Shown: piece after piece, positions 8,527-17,247 of the stretch
Position numbering within the stretch: position 1 is the stretch's first letter
How the letters are laid out: each line of letters begins with the position of its first letter
From: Kluyvera georgiana ATCC 51603
GTDB taxonomy: Bacteria; Pseudomonadota; Gammaproteobacteria; Enterobacterales; Enterobacteriaceae
Assembly: GCF_001654985.1 (NCBI RefSeq)
Contig: NZ_LXEU01000030.1
Coordinates: 62,001 to 126,000 of the forward strand
Length of the DNA: 64,000 nucleotides
Direction of reading: 5' to 3'
Position numbers and translations under genes: made by a program
Notes under the pieces: generated by a model
Told to the model about the DNA's origin: nothing
What the model saw: the letters and a program-made list of their open reading frames with translations, nothing else
Database searches by the model: none

Positions 8527-8549
8527 AAATAGTTAACCCTGAGAACGTC

Positions 8550-9065
8550 ATGGATTACTTCACTCTCTTTGGATTGCCAGCCGGTTATCACGTAGACACT
8601 CAGGCCCTCGCGGCACGCTTCCAGGACCTGCAGCGTCAGAATCACCCCGACCGTTTTGCCAGCGCCAGCGAAGCTGAACAGCTCGCGGCTGTCCAGCGCT
8701 CCGCGAATATCAACCAGGCATGGCAAACGCTGCGTCACCCGCTGACGCGCGCCGAATATCTGCTCTCTCTGCACGGCTTCGATCTGGCCTCCGAACAGCA
8801 TACCGTACGCGATACCGCATTCCTGATGGAACAGCTGGAACTGCGTGAAGAGCTGGACGAGATTGAACAGGCGAAAGACGCTGACCGTCTGGAAGCGCTG
8901 CTTAAGCGCATCAAAGCGATGTACAGCCAGCGTCAGCAGCAGATGGTGGCGGAACTCGATTCGCAAACGTGGGACGCGGCGGCGGATACCGTACGTAAAC
9001 TGCGTTTTCTCGATAAACTCCAAAGCAGCGCTGAATTACTCGAAGAAAAGCTGCTCGATTTTTGA
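8550..9065 (+). CDS. hscB: J-domain co-chaperone HscB
   Basis: This 171-residue protein has an N-terminal J domain containing the essential HPD tripeptide (in RQNHPDRF, residues about 31-36). A C-terminal three-helix domain binds IscU. It delivers IscU to HscA and stimulates the HscA ATPase during cluster transfer. The length equals E. coli HscB. It is followed 15 bp later by hscA. Confidence 0.97.
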   Translation: MDYFTLFGLPAGYHVDTQALAARFQDLQRQNHPDRFASASEAEQLAAVQRSANINQAWQTLRHPLTRAEYLLSLHGFDLASEQHTVRDTAFLMEQLELREELDEIEQAKDADRLEALLKRIKAMYSQRQQQMVAELDSQTWDAAADTVRKLRFLDKLQSSAELLEEKLLDF

Positions 9066-9080
9066 TTCTGGAAGCTTAAC

Positions 9081-10931
9081 ATGGCCTTATTACAAATTAG
9101 TGAGCCGGGTCTGAGCGCCGCACCGCACCAGCGTCGTCTGGCGGTGGGCATTGACTTAGGCACCACCAATTCCCTGGTGGCTACCGTGCGTAGCGGTCAG
9201 GCGGAAACGCTGGCCGACAATCAGGGGCGTCACCTGCTGCCTTCTGTTGTGCACTATCAGGAGCAGGGCCACGTGGTCGGCTACGATGCGCGCACCAACG
9301 CCGCGCTGGACCCAGCCAACACGATTAGCTCCGTAAAACGCATGATGGGCCGCTCGCTGGCGGATATCCAGACGCGTTACCCGCACCTGCCTTACCAGTT
9401 CCAGTCCAGTGAAAACGGCCTGCCGATGCTGGTGACCAACGCCGGTGTACTCAACCCGATCCGCGTCTCGGCTGATATTCTCAAAGCGCTGGCGGCGCGC
9501 GCCACCGAAACGCTTGATGGCGAGCTTGATGGCGTGGTGATTACCGTTCCCGCTTACTTTGACGATGCACAGCGTCAGGGCACCAAAGATGCCGCGCGTC
9601 TGGCTGGCCTACACGTGCTGCGTCTGCTGAACGAACCGACCGCCGCGGCGATTGCCTATGGCCTCGATTCCGGTCAGGAAGGGGTGATTGCCGTCTACGA
9701 TCTGGGCGGCGGTACCTTCGATATCTCGATTCTGCGCCTTAGCCGCGGCGTGTTTGAAGTGCTGGCCACCGGGGGGGATTCCGCGCTGGGCGGCGACGAC
9801 TTCGACCACCTGCTGGCCGATTACATCCGCGAACAAGCGGGCATTGCCGATCGCAGCGACAACCGCGTACAGCGCGAGCTGCTTGATGCCGCCATCGCCG
9901 CCAAAATCGCCCTGAGCGATGCCGACAGCGTCACCGTTGAGGTGGCGGGCTGGAAAGGCGAGGTGACCCGCGAACAGTTTAACGATCTTATCTCCGCGCT
10001 GGTGAAGCGCACGCTGCTGGCCTGCCGTCGCGCGCTGAAAGATGCGGGCGTGGAAGCTGAAGAAGTGCTGGAAGTGGTGATGGTGGGCGGTTCGACCCGC
10101 GTGCCGCTGGTGCGCGAGCGCGTGGGCGAATTCTTTGGCCGCACGCCGCTGACCTCAATCGACCCGGATAAAGTGGTCGCCATTGGTGCCGCCGTACAGG
10201 CTGATATTCTGGTCGGCAACAAGCCGGACAGCGAAATGCTGCTGCTCGATGTGATTCCGCTCTCCCTCGGCCTCGAAACCATGGGCGGACTGGTAGAGAA
10301 GGTTATCCCGCGTAACACCACTATTCCGGTGGCTCGCGCGCAGGAGTTCACCACCTTCAAAGACGGCCAGACCGCGATGTCCATCCACGTGATGCAGGGC
10401 GAGCGCGAGCTGGTGCAGGATTGCCGTTCGCTGGCGCGCTTTGCGCTGCGCGGGATCCCGGCGTTACCGGCCGGCGGGGCGCACATTCGCGTGACCTTCC
10501 AGGTGGATGCCGACGGCCTGCTGAGCGTCACCGCCATGGAGAAATCCACCGGCGTTGAGTCCTCTATTCAGGTTAAGCCGTCCTACGGACTGACCGACGG
10601 CGAAATCGCCACCATGATTCAGGATTCCATGAGCTATGCCGAGCAGGACGTGAAAGCACGTATGCTGGCAGAGCAGAAAGTGGAAGCGGCGCGCGTGCTG
10701 GAAAGCCTGCACAGCGCCCTTGCCGCCGATGCCGCGCTGTTAAGTGCCGCAGAGCGTCAGGAAATTGACGAGGCCGCTGCGGCGTTAAGCGCGGTAGCTG
10801 AAGGCAACGACACTGATGCCATCGAACAAGCCATTAAAAACGTTGACAAACAAACCCAGGAATTCGCCGCTCGCCGTATGGACCAATCCGTCCGTGTCGC
10901 GCTGAAAGGCCAATCCGTGGACGAGGTTTAA
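9081..10931 (+). CDS. hscA: Hsp70-class chaperone HscA
   Basis: This 616-residue DnaK-like chaperone is specialised for Fe-S assembly. The N-terminal ATPase domain has [10 protein letters not shown], the second phosphate loop [12 protein letters not shown] and [11 protein letters not shown]. The substrate domain follows (about residues 380-500), then a helical lid. It binds the LPPVK motif of IscU and promotes cluster release with HscB. Only 1 bp separates it from fdx. Confidence 0.98.
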   Translation: MALLQISEPGLSAAPHQRRLAVGIDLGTTNSLVATVRSGQAETLADNQGRHLLPSVVHYQEQGHVVGYDARTNAALDPANTISSVKRMMGRSLADIQTRYPHLPYQFQSSENGLPMLVTNAGVLNPIRVSADILKALAARATETLDGELDGVVITVPAYFDDAQRQGTKDAARLAGLHVLRLLNEPTAAAIAYGLDSGQEGVIAVYDLGGGTFDISILRLSRGVFEVLATGGDSALGGDDFDHLLADYIREQAGIADRSDNRVQRELLDAAIAAKIALSDADSVTVEVAGWKGEVTREQFNDLISALVKRTLLACRRALKDAGVEAEEVLEVVMVGGSTRVPLVRERVGEFFGRTPLTSIDPDKVVAIGAAVQADILVGNKPDSEMLLLDVIPLSLGLETMGGLVEKVIPRNTTIPVARAQEFTTFKDGQTAMSIHVMQGERELVQDCRSLARFALRGIPALPAGGAHIRVTFQVDADGLLSVTAMEKSTGVESSIQVKPSYGLTDGEIATMIQDSMSYAEQDVKARMLAEQKVEAARVLESLHSALAADAALLSAAERQEIDEAAAALSAVAEGNDTDAIEQAIKNVDKQTQEFAARRMDQSVRVALKGQSVDEV

Positions 10932-10932
10932 T

Positions 10933-11268
10933 ATGCCAAAGATTGTTTTTCTGCCCCATCAGGACCTGTGCCCGGATGGCGTCGTTGTGGAAGCTGAGAC
11001 CGGTGAAACCATTCTGGATGCTGCACTGCGTAGCGGTATCGAGATTGAACACGCCTGTGAAAAATCCTGTGCCTGCACCACCTGTCACTGCATCGTACGT
11101 GAAGGTTTCGACTCGCTGCCGGAAAGCACCGAAGACGAAGACGATATGCTGGATAAAGCCTGGGGGCTGGAACCGGATAGCCGCCTGAGCTGCCAGGCCC
11201 GCGTTACGGATGAAGACCTGGTGGTCGAAATTCCGCGTTACACAATTAACCACGCGCGCGAGCACTAA
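10933..11268 (+). CDS. fdx: [2Fe-2S] ferredoxin Fdx
   Basis: This 111-residue adrenodoxin-type ferredoxin has cluster cysteines in ACEKSCACTTC (C42, C48, C51) and a fourth in LSCQAR (C87). It supplies electrons for cluster assembly on IscU. Its ATG is 1 bp after the hscA stop, so translation is coupled. It is followed 9 bp later by iscX. Confidence 0.97.
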   Translation: MPKIVFLPHQDLCPDGVVVEAETGETILDAALRSGIEIEHACEKSCACTTCHCIVREGFDSLPESTEDEDDMLDKAWGLEPDSRLSCQARVTDEDLVVEIPRYTINHAREH

Positions 11269-11277
11269 GAGGATAGT

Positions 11278-11478
11278 ATGGGACTGAAGTGGACCGACAG
11301 CCGCGAAATCGGCGAAGCGCTTTACGATACCTTCCCGGATACCGATCCGAAAACGGTACGTTTTACCGACATGCACCAGTGGATTTGCGACCTCGAAGAC
11401 TTTGATGACGATCCTCAGGCATCAAATGAAAAAATTCTTGAGGCAATTCTGCTAGTCTGGTTGGATGAAGCAGAATAA
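11278..11478 (+). CDS. iscX: Fe-S assembly modulator IscX (YfhJ)
   Basis: This 66-residue acidic protein has the conserved pattern [14 protein letters not shown] and DLEDFDDDP of IscX. IscX binds IscS on the same face as frataxin and may act as an iron-dependent modulator of desulfurase activity. It is the last gene of the isc operon, and a GC-rich hairpin lies just downstream. Confidence 0.96.
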   Translation: MGLKWTDSREIGEALYDTFPDTDPKTVRFTDMHQWICDLEDFDDDPQASNEKILEAILLVWLDEAE

Positions 11479-11487
11479 GTCACCTAA

Positions 11488-11512
11488 CGGGCTGCCCTTC
11501 GGCGGCCCGTTT
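11488..11512 (+). terminator. hairpin after iscX
   Basis: Stem CGGGCTGCC / GGCGGCCCG around CTTC with one G-T pair, followed by TTTGC. A likely partial terminator between isc and pepB, positioned at the end of the isc operon. Confidence 0.55.
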
Positions 11513-11531
11513 GCTAATAAGGATAAATAAA

Positions 11532-12815
11532 ATGACAGAAGCGATGAAAATTACCCTGTCTACCCAGCCAGCCGATGCGCGCTGGGGTGACAAAGCGGCC
11601 TATAGCATTAATGATGAAGGGATTACCCTGCACCTGACCGGCCGCGACGACGCGGGTCTTATCCAGCGCGCGGCGCGCAAAATCGACGGCATGGGCATCA
11701 AGCATGTTGCGCTGAGCGGCGAAGGCTGGAACGTTGACCTCGCATGGGCTTTCTGGGCGGGCTACAAAGGGCCGAAAGGCACTCGCCAGGTCGAGTGGCC
11801 GGAGCTGGACGACGCTCAGCGCCAGGAGCTGGATAACCGTCTTACCTACATTGACTGGGTGCGTGACACCATCAACGCCCCGGCGGAAGAGTTAGGCCCG
11901 GAGCAGCTGGCGCAGCGTGCGGTAGATCTGCTGTGCGGTGTGGCCTGCGATAACGTTTCATATCGTATTACCAAAGGTGAAGATCTGCGCGAGCAGGGTT
12001 ACGCTGGCCTGCACACCGTAGGCCGTGGTTCTGAACGTCCGCCGGTATTGCTGGCGCTGGACTACAACCCAACGGGCGATAAAGACGCGCCGGTTTACGC
12101 CTGCCTGGTGGGTAAAGGCATTACCTTCGATTCCGGCGGCTACAGCATCAAACAGAGCGCATTCATGGACTCCATGAAATCCGATATGGGCGGCGCGGCG
12201 ACCGTGACCGGCGCGCTGGCGCTGGCGATCACCCGTGGTCTGAACAAGCGTGTAAAACTGTACCTGTGCTGCGCGGACAACCTGATCAGCGGCAACGCCT
12301 TCAAGCTGGGCGATATCATCCACTACCGTAACGGTAAAAATGTGGAAGTGATGAACACCGATGCGGAAGGTCGCCTGGTGCTGGCCGATGGCCTGATTGA
12401 CGCCAGCGCGCAGAAACCTGAGCTTATCATTGATGCGGCAACCCTGACCGGGGCGGCAAAAACCGCGCTGGGTAATGATTACCACGCGCTGTTCAGCTTT
12501 GACGACAAGCTAGCGAACCGTCTGCTGGCGAGCGCGCAGGCTGAAAACGAAGCCTTCTGGCGTCTGCCGCTGGCCGAGTTCCACCGCAACCAGCTGCCAT
12601 CTAACTTTGCTGAACTGAACAACACCGGCAGCGCGGCCTACCCGGCGGGTGCGAGCACGGCGGCGGGCTTCCTGTCTCACTTCGTGGAAAACTATCACGA
12701 AGGTTGGCTGCACATCGACTGCTCAGCGACCTACCGCAAAGCTGCCGTTGAGCAGTGGTCGGCTGGCGCGACCGGGCTGGGCGTGCGGACAATTGCGAAT
12801 CTGTTGACCGCGTAG
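11532..12815 (+). CDS. pepB: aminopeptidase B (peptidase B)
   Basis: This 427-residue M17 leucyl-aminopeptidase family protein has the length of E. coli PepB. It has the metal-binding region [15 protein letters not shown] and the family signature [13 protein letters not shown]. It is a cytoplasmic Mn-dependent peptidase with a wide specificity for N-terminal residues and contributes to peptide recycling. The start at 11532 (MTEAMKI) is the conserved one and has AAGGAT upstream. Its TAG stop lies inside the first bases of a REP repeat. Confidence 0.97.
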   Translation: MTEAMKITLSTQPADARWGDKAAYSINDEGITLHLTGRDDAGLIQRAARKIDGMGIKHVALSGEGWNVDLAWAFWAGYKGPKGTRQVEWPELDDAQRQELDNRLTYIDWVRDTINAPAEELGPEQLAQRAVDLLCGVACDNVSYRITKGEDLREQGYAGLHTVGRGSERPPVLLALDYNPTGDKDAPVYACLVGKGITFDSGGYSIKQSAFMDSMKSDMGGAATVTGALALAITRGLNKRVKLYLCCADNLISGNAFKLGDIIHYRNGKNVEVMNTDAEGRLVLADGLIDASAQKPELIIDAATLTGAAKTALGNDYHALFSFDDKLANRLLASAQAENEAFWRLPLAEFHRNQLPSNFAELNNTGSAAYPAGASTAAGFLSHFVENYHEGWLHIDCSATYRKAAVEQWSAGATGLGVRTIANLLTA

Positions 12816-12879
12816 GCCGGATAAGCGTAGCGCCATCCGGCAAAATACTGGCGGGGGCGCTTCGCTTGCCCGCCCTACA
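12812..12879. repeat. BIME downstream of pepB
   Basis: A 30-bp REP unit (12812-12841) is followed by an inverted, more diverged unit (12851-12878, with GCGCTTCGCTTGCCCGCC). The pepB stop codon is formed by bases 2-4 of the first unit. The element lies between pepB and sseB. Confidence 0.85.
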
Positions 12880-12902
12880 GTAACCATTGAATTTGTGGCC
12901 TT

Positions 12903-13679
12903 ATGTCCGAAACCAAAAACGAACTCGAAACGCTGCTGGAACAAGCGGCGACGGAACCTGCTCATCGCCCGGCCTTTTTCCGCACCCTGCTGGAGTCCAC
13001 CGTCTGGGTTCCCGGCGCGGCTGCCGATGATCAACAGGTTGTCGACGACAGCGCGCTGGAACTTCAGCACTGGGAAAAAGATGACGGCACCTCCGTTATC
13101 CCGTTCTTCACCTCGCTGGAAGCGCTGAAGCAGGCGGTGACCACCGAGCAGGCGTTTGTCGTCATGCCGGTACGTTCGCTGTTTGAAATGACCCTCGGCG
13201 AGACGCTGTTCCTCAACGCCAAACTGCCGACCGGTAAAGAGTTTACCCCGCGTGAAATCAGCCACCTGATTGGCGAGGAGGGCAATCCGCTGAGCACCCA
13301 GACGGTGCTGGAAGGCGGTAGCGCGCTGCTGCTCTCTGAAGTGGCAGAGCCACCGGCACAGATGGTGGAGTCGCTCACCACGCTGTTTAAAACCCTGAAA
13401 ACGGTCAAACGCGCATTTCTGTGCTCCATCAAAGAACACGCTGATGAACAGCCAAACCTGCTGATCGGGATTGAAGCGGAAGGGGATATCGAAGAGATTA
13501 TCCACGCCGCTGGCAGCGTCGCGACCGACACCCTGCCGGGCGACGAACCGATTGATATCTGCCAGGTGGTGGAAGGCGAGCCGGGCATCAGCCACTTTAT
13601 GCTGGCGCATATTACGCCGTTCTACGAAAAGCGCTGGGGCAGCTTCCTGCGCGATTTTAAGCAGAACCGGATTATCTGA
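12903..13679 (+). CDS. sseB: SseB family protein (enhanced serine sensitivity)
   Basis: This 258-residue soluble protein matches E. coli SseB in length and sequence. It has an N-terminal SseB domain (to about residue 125) and a related C-terminal domain. The name comes from enhanced serine sensitivity on overexpression; the molecular role is not known. It is unrelated to the Salmonella SPI-2 translocon protein of the same name. A GC-rich hairpin (13690-13707) follows its stop. Confidence 0.93.
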   Translation: MSETKNELETLLEQAATEPAHRPAFFRTLLESTVWVPGAAADDQQVVDDSALELQHWEKDDGTSVIPFFTSLEALKQAVTTEQAFVVMPVRSLFEMTLGETLFLNAKLPTGKEFTPREISHLIGEEGNPLSTQTVLEGGSALLLSEVAEPPAQMVESLTTLFKTLKTVKRAFLCSIKEHADEQPNLLIGIEAEGDIEEIIHAAGSVATDTLPGDEPIDICQVVEGEPGISHFMLAHITPFYEKRWGSFLRDFKQNRII

Positions 13680-13689
13680 CCCGAGGAAA

Positions 13690-13707
13690 GCCGCCCCGAA
13701 GGGCGGC
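13690..13707 (+). terminator. hairpin after sseB
   Basis: Perfect 7-bp stem GCCGCCC / GGGCGGC with a CGAA tetraloop, 11 bp past the sseB stop. There is no clear T-tract, so termination strength is uncertain. Confidence 0.45.
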
Positions 13708-13754
13708 ATCCTGGCTTACTTGCCCTGCGCGATGCTCATCGCGCTAACGGCGCT

Positions 13755-14160
13755 GACGGAGTGACTCCGTTCGCTGTTGGTGCGAAGAAACAAGGCGGCA
13801 GAAACAATCAGCACGATACAGAAGTATCGTCTGTTCATTGCGCGGTCCATGCGAAGACCGCATCACAGCAGCACCGCTGGCGATAATGTTGCGATAGCAA
13901 GTGCTGAGACACGCTTGCAGTACGGCCATGGGACATCCTTTCCCGAAGCCAGCGCCCGTTTGCGAGACGGCGGAAAGGGCCGCTTACGATAAAACGGTAA
14001 AAATGAAATAGTTTCTTTGGTTATTAACTTGACTTTAGTTCCGGCAAAAGAGAATATTTGCCTGCTGAGATACGCTTGCATTGCTTTAGCAATGTAGCCT
14101 GCTGGAAAGGCCGCGAACCGGACCAGCACAAAGAAACCGCTGTTACAGGCGGTTTTTTTG
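13755..14160 (+). ncRNA. ryfA: RyfA-like small RNA locus, probably two tandem units
   Basis: No convincing protein gene fits the 500 bp between sseB and the RpiR gene. The position matches E. coli ryfA, between sseB and sseA. Two near-identical blocks, TGCTGAGACACGCTTGCA at 13902 and TGCTGAGATACGCTTGCA at 14063, are spaced 161 bp apart. Each is followed by a GGAAAGG..CCGC-type segment, which suggests two repeated units, as the old name PAIR3 implies. The second unit ends in a clear terminator. Exact 5' ends are not determined, and the assignment rests on position and repeat structure. Confidence 0.5.
14134..14159 (+). terminator. terminator of the RyfA-like RNA
   Basis: AACCGC / GCGGTT stem with a TGTTACAG-type loop and a run of seven T residues. 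It also faces the convergent RpiR gene end. Confidence 0.8.
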
Positions 14161-14177
14161 TGCCTGAACCCCCCTGA

Positions 14178-14951
14178 TTACCCCGTCGCCTCCAGCAGCA
14201 ATAAATCCATCAACAGCACCAGATTGGACTCAAATGACGTGATATCCGCCGCTTCGGCGGCAAAATGCGCGGCTTCGTCATACAGCGCAAAATGCAGATC
14301 CGCCAGTCCCGCCAGCGTATTGGCGGAGGCGCGGGTGAAGGCGACAACCGTCATGCCCACGTTGCGGGCGATGCGCGCCTTATCCAGCACCTGCTCGGTT
14401 TCGCCGCTGCGCGATACGGCGATAAACACCTGGTAGCGCGCGGCGTTGCTGAGAAAGATGTTACGGCTATCGCCCGGGCCGGAAATAAAGGCCGTTTTGC
14501 CGAGCACCTGAAGCTTTTTCGTCAGATACTCGGCAAAGAGATAAGAAAACCCTGCGCCATAGAGAAAGAAGCTTTCCTGCTCGCGCAGCAGGCGGGTAAA
14601 CTGCTGCCGCTTGTCCGCCGTTGCCCACTGAAAAGACTGCTGGTAGTTGGCGATAAAGCGGTTGAACAATTCGGGAAATTCCGCGCAGGACTCTGTGCGT
14701 TGCGCCGCGATATGCGGCGTTTCCGCCAGCAGGCTTTTACAGTGCCAGATAAACTCGCTGTAGCCGCTAAAGCCCAGCTTTTGACACAGCCGCATAATGG
14801 TTGCCGTGGAGACAAATGTCGCCTGCGCCAGTTGACGGACGGTGATCTTGCCTACCAGCAGCGGATGCTCCGTCAAATGCGCCAGCACCCGATACTCCGC
14901 GCGGGTTAAGGACGCTCCGCGCGTCAGCAGCGTTGCCAGGCGATTATCCAT
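14178..14951 (-). CDS. MurR/RpiR-family transcriptional regulator
   Basis: This 257-residue regulator has an N-terminal RpiR helix-turn-helix domain (about residues 1-77, with VRQLAQATFVSTATIMRLCQ). A C-terminal sugar isomerase (SIS) domain contains the phosphosugar loop SRSGETEQV. Such proteins sense a phosphorylated sugar or aminosugar. Its ATG overlaps the stop of sseA (TAATG), so it is translated with sseA in a minus-strand transcript. That transcript begins with the alpha-glucoside PTS and phospho-glucosidase genes. The most economical view is that it regulates those two genes and senses an alpha-glucoside 6-phosphate; this is inferred. Confidence 0.85.
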   Translation of the reverse strand: MDNRLATLLTRGASLTRAEYRVLAHLTEHPLLVGKITVRQLAQATFVSTATIMRLCQKLGFSGYSEFIWHCKSLLAETPHIAAQRTESCAEFPELFNRFIANYQQSFQWATADKRQQFTRLLREQESFFLYGAGFSYLFAEYLTKKLQVLGKTAFISGPGDSRNIFLSNAARYQVFIAVSRSGETEQVLDKARIARNVGMTVVAFTRASANTLAGLADLHFALYDEAAHFAAEAADITSFESNLVLLMDLLLLEATG

Positions 14952-15796
14952 TACTGCACAGGCTCTATCGGCAGGTCGGCGCGGGCACCCCATTCACTCC
15001 AGGACCCGTCGTACAGGGTTACGTCGTCGGCCTCAAGCGTGGCCAGCGCCAGTGCGACCACCGCCGCCGTCACGCCGGAACCGCAGCTCACGATAATCGG
15101 CTGATGTAAGTCGACACCCTGACGAGCAAAGATAGCTTCGAGCTGGTCAGTGGTTTTTAGCTCACCGTCCACCACCAGATCGCCCCAGGGCACGTTGCGC
15201 GCGCCGGGAATGTGCCCACGACGCAGTCCAGGACGCGGTTCATCAACCTGGGCATTGAAGCGCGGCGCCGGACGGGCGTCGACGATTTGCGCGGAGCCTT
15301 CATGGCTGGCCAACAGCACGTCGGTCAGTCGTTTGACTGCTTCGGCATGGAATGTAGACTCAAACTCGCCCTCAGCGCTTTGTACGTCTCCCTGCTCGAG
15401 CAGCAGATCGTCGCGCTGCCAGCCGGCCAGCCCCCCGGCCAGAATAGAGACCCGCTCTGCGCCAAAGGTACGCAGCATCCACCACGCGCGCGGCGCGGAG
15501 AACAGGTTGCCTTCGTCATAGATGACCAGATGTTTATCGCGGCTGACGCCCAGTTCGCGCATGGCGACGGCGAAAGCCTCCGGGCGCGGCATCATATGCG
15601 GCAGCGGCGAGGTGTGGTCGGAGAGGACCTCAATATCAAAAAAGACCGCGCCCGGCAGATGCCCGGCGCGGTATTCCGCGCGCAGATCGCGATGTTCTTG
15701 TCCCGGCGGCGCCATGCGGGCGTCGATAATCTGAACTTCCGGGTCATCAACGTGCTCAGCCAGCCAGTCGGCGGCAACAAAATACGAAGTGGTCAT
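14951..15796 (-). CDS. sseA: 3-mercaptopyruvate sulfurtransferase SseA
   Basis: This 281-residue protein has two rhodanese domains. The second holds the active-site loop CGSGVTA (C238), characteristic of mercaptopyruvate rather than thiosulfate sulfurtransferases. It transfers sulfur from 3-mercaptopyruvate to thiols or cyanide. The start at 15796 (MTTSYF) is preceded by GGAGG. In K-12 sseA stands next to yfhM. Here sugar genes lie upstream on the same strand, 73 bp away, and a regulator gene overlaps its stop codon, so it is embedded in a sugar-utilisation block. Confidence 0.95.
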   Translation of the reverse strand: MTTSYFVAADWLAEHVDDPEVQIIDARMAPPGQEHRDLRAEYRAGHLPGAVFFDIEVLSDHTSPLPHMMPRPEAFAVAMRELGVSRDKHLVIYDEGNLFSAPRAWWMLRTFGAERVSILAGGLAGWQRDDLLLEQGDVQSAEGEFESTFHAEAVKRLTDVLLASHEGSAQIVDARPAPRFNAQVDEPRPGLRRGHIPGARNVPWGDLVVDGELKTTDQLEAIFARQGVDLHQPIIVSCGSGVTAAVVALALATLEADDVTLYDGSWSEWGARADLPIEPVQ

Positions 15797-15826
15797 GGTA
15801 CCCTCCATTGATGAATCATAGAGAGA

Positions 15827-15854
15827 TTGTCGGTGTTTTTGCTCACACCGACAA
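15827..15854 (-). promoter_or_regulatory. hairpin between glucosidase gene and sseA
   Basis: Perfect 9-bp stem TTGTCGGTG / CACCGACAA with a 10-nt loop in the 73-bp gap between the phospho-alpha-glucosidase gene and sseA. It lacks a T-tract on the minus strand. It may be a partial terminator or mRNA end that separates the two levels of expression. Confidence 0.5.
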
Positions 15855-15869
15855 GCGACCCGCGGTTTA

Positions 15870-17234
15870 TTAGCGCGTGGCTTCACCATTTTGCCAGGCA
15901 TGTTGCAGCTGCGGCCAGTAATCCCGGTTGGCGATAATCATCTCGTCAAGAATAGCGCGCGCGTGTTCCATTGTTGGCACGGTACGGTTGAGGGTAAAGG
16001 CCTGTAACGCTTTTTCATAGCTGCCCTCAAGCGTGGCTTCAACCAACAGCTGCTCTGAGGCCAGCTGCTGCATTAACAGCGTCTGGTGGAACAGCGGCAC
16101 ATTGCCCATCCGCACCGGCTCCGGGCCATTGGCGGTGATGTAGGCCGGGACTTCTACCATGGCATCGTCCGGCAGATTGGCGATGGCGCCCTGATTTTCA
16201 ACGATCACTAAATGGCGCTGGCGTAAATCAAAGGCCAGAGACCGGGCCACTTCGACGATAAATTCCCCGTGCACGCCAACGTGGAAAGCGTCCGGCAGAA
16301 TACCGGTTTGCTGATACTTCACCGCCGCCGCAAACAGCTTTTTCTCTCGCCCGTCCATCACTTCGTTGGCGCGCGTGTAGTCCGGGTTCTGATGCTCGAC
16401 GATTTGGTTGGGCATCAGGTAATACTGCAGATACGGGTTCGGCAGATATTCCGGGAAGCAGTCCATAATTGGTTTGATATTACGCCAGGTTTTCACCCAG
16501 GACGGATCGGCATGCTGTGGATCGGTTTGCGCGGCGTCTTCGGTCAGCAGGCCGAATTTCGCCACGTGGCGACGTAACTCAGGCAGTTTGTCTTCGCCAT
16601 CGACCCGAACCTGGGTAAACCAGCCAAAGTGGTTGAGGCCAAAGTAGTCGACGTCGAGCTTGTGGCGGTCGACGCCGAGAATCGCCCCCATATTGCGCAT
16701 CGCCGCCACCGGCATATCGCAGATATTCAGCACTCGCGCCTGCGGACGCAGTCGGCGAATGCCTTCGGCCACAATCGCCGCCGGGTTGGAATAGTTGACG
16801 ATCCACGCTTTCGGATCGGCATAGCGCTCAACAAGGTCAATCAGCTCGACCATCGGCAGAATGGTGCGCAGGCCGTAGGCCAGCCCTCCAGGGCCGCAGG
16901 TCTCCTGGCCGACCACGCCGTGGCGTAGCGGAATTTTTTCATCCTGCTCGCGCATTTTGTACTGCCCGACGCGCATCTGGGCAAAGACGAAGTGCGCGCC
17001 GCTAAACGCCGTTTCCGGGCAGGTGGTCACGGTAAATTTGATGTTCTGGCTATGGTCGCGAATCACCTTTTCCACCACCGGGGCGATGGTGTTTTGCCGC
17101 GCTTCATCGATATCGTAGAGGCGAATTTCCGCCAGCGGGAAGTCGCTCAGGCGCACCATCAGGCTTTTGACAATGCCCGGCGTATAGGTGCTGCCACCGC
17201 CGGCGATAGCCAGAATAAATGGGGATTTCAACAT
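15870..17234 (-). CDS. aglB: 6-phospho-alpha-glucosidase, glycoside hydrolase family 4
   Basis: This 454-residue GH4 enzyme has the NAD-binding loop AGGGSTYTPG (residues 11-20), CGPGG at 113-117 and the metal and substrate motif ICDMP with C172. The later NHFGW (H202) completes the Mn site. GH4 6-phospho-alpha-glucosidases hydrolyse maltose-6-phosphate and other PTS-derived disaccharide phosphates through an NAD+ and Mn2+ redox mechanism. The start at 17234 has AAGGAGG and lies 13 bp after the PTS gene. The best comparisons are Klebsiella AglB and GlvA/MalH. The exact substrate is inferred from the paired transporter. Confidence 0.88.
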   Translation of the reverse strand: MLKSPFILAIAGGGSTYTPGIVKSLMVRLSDFPLAEIRLYDIDEARQNTIAPVVEKVIRDHSQNIKFTVTTCPETAFSGAHFVFAQMRVGQYKMREQDEKIPLRHGVVGQETCGPGGLAYGLRTILPMVELIDLVERYADPKAWIVNYSNPAAIVAEGIRRLRPQARVLNICDMPVAAMRNMGAILGVDRHKLDVDYFGLNHFGWFTQVRVDGEDKLPELRRHVAKFGLLTEDAAQTDPQHADPSWVKTWRNIKPIMDCFPEYLPNPYLQYYLMPNQIVEHQNPDYTRANEVMDGREKKLFAAAVKYQQTGILPDAFHVGVHGEFIVEVARSLAFDLRQRHLVIVENQGAIANLPDDAMVEVPAYITANGPEPVRMGNVPLFHQTLLMQQLASEQLLVEATLEGSYEKALQAFTLNRTVPTMEHARAILDEMIIANRDYWPQLQHAWQNGEATR

Positions 17235-17247
17235 GTTATAGCCTCCT

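Noticed and set aside
12723-13709. 328-codon antisense frame covering sseB
   Set aside because: sseB is a clear match in length and sequence; the opposite frame has no recognisable domains.
13863-14129. 88-codon and 60-codon minus-strand frames in the RyfA region
   Set aside because: No ribosome sites and compositions like non-coding DNA. The repeats and terminator fit a small RNA better.
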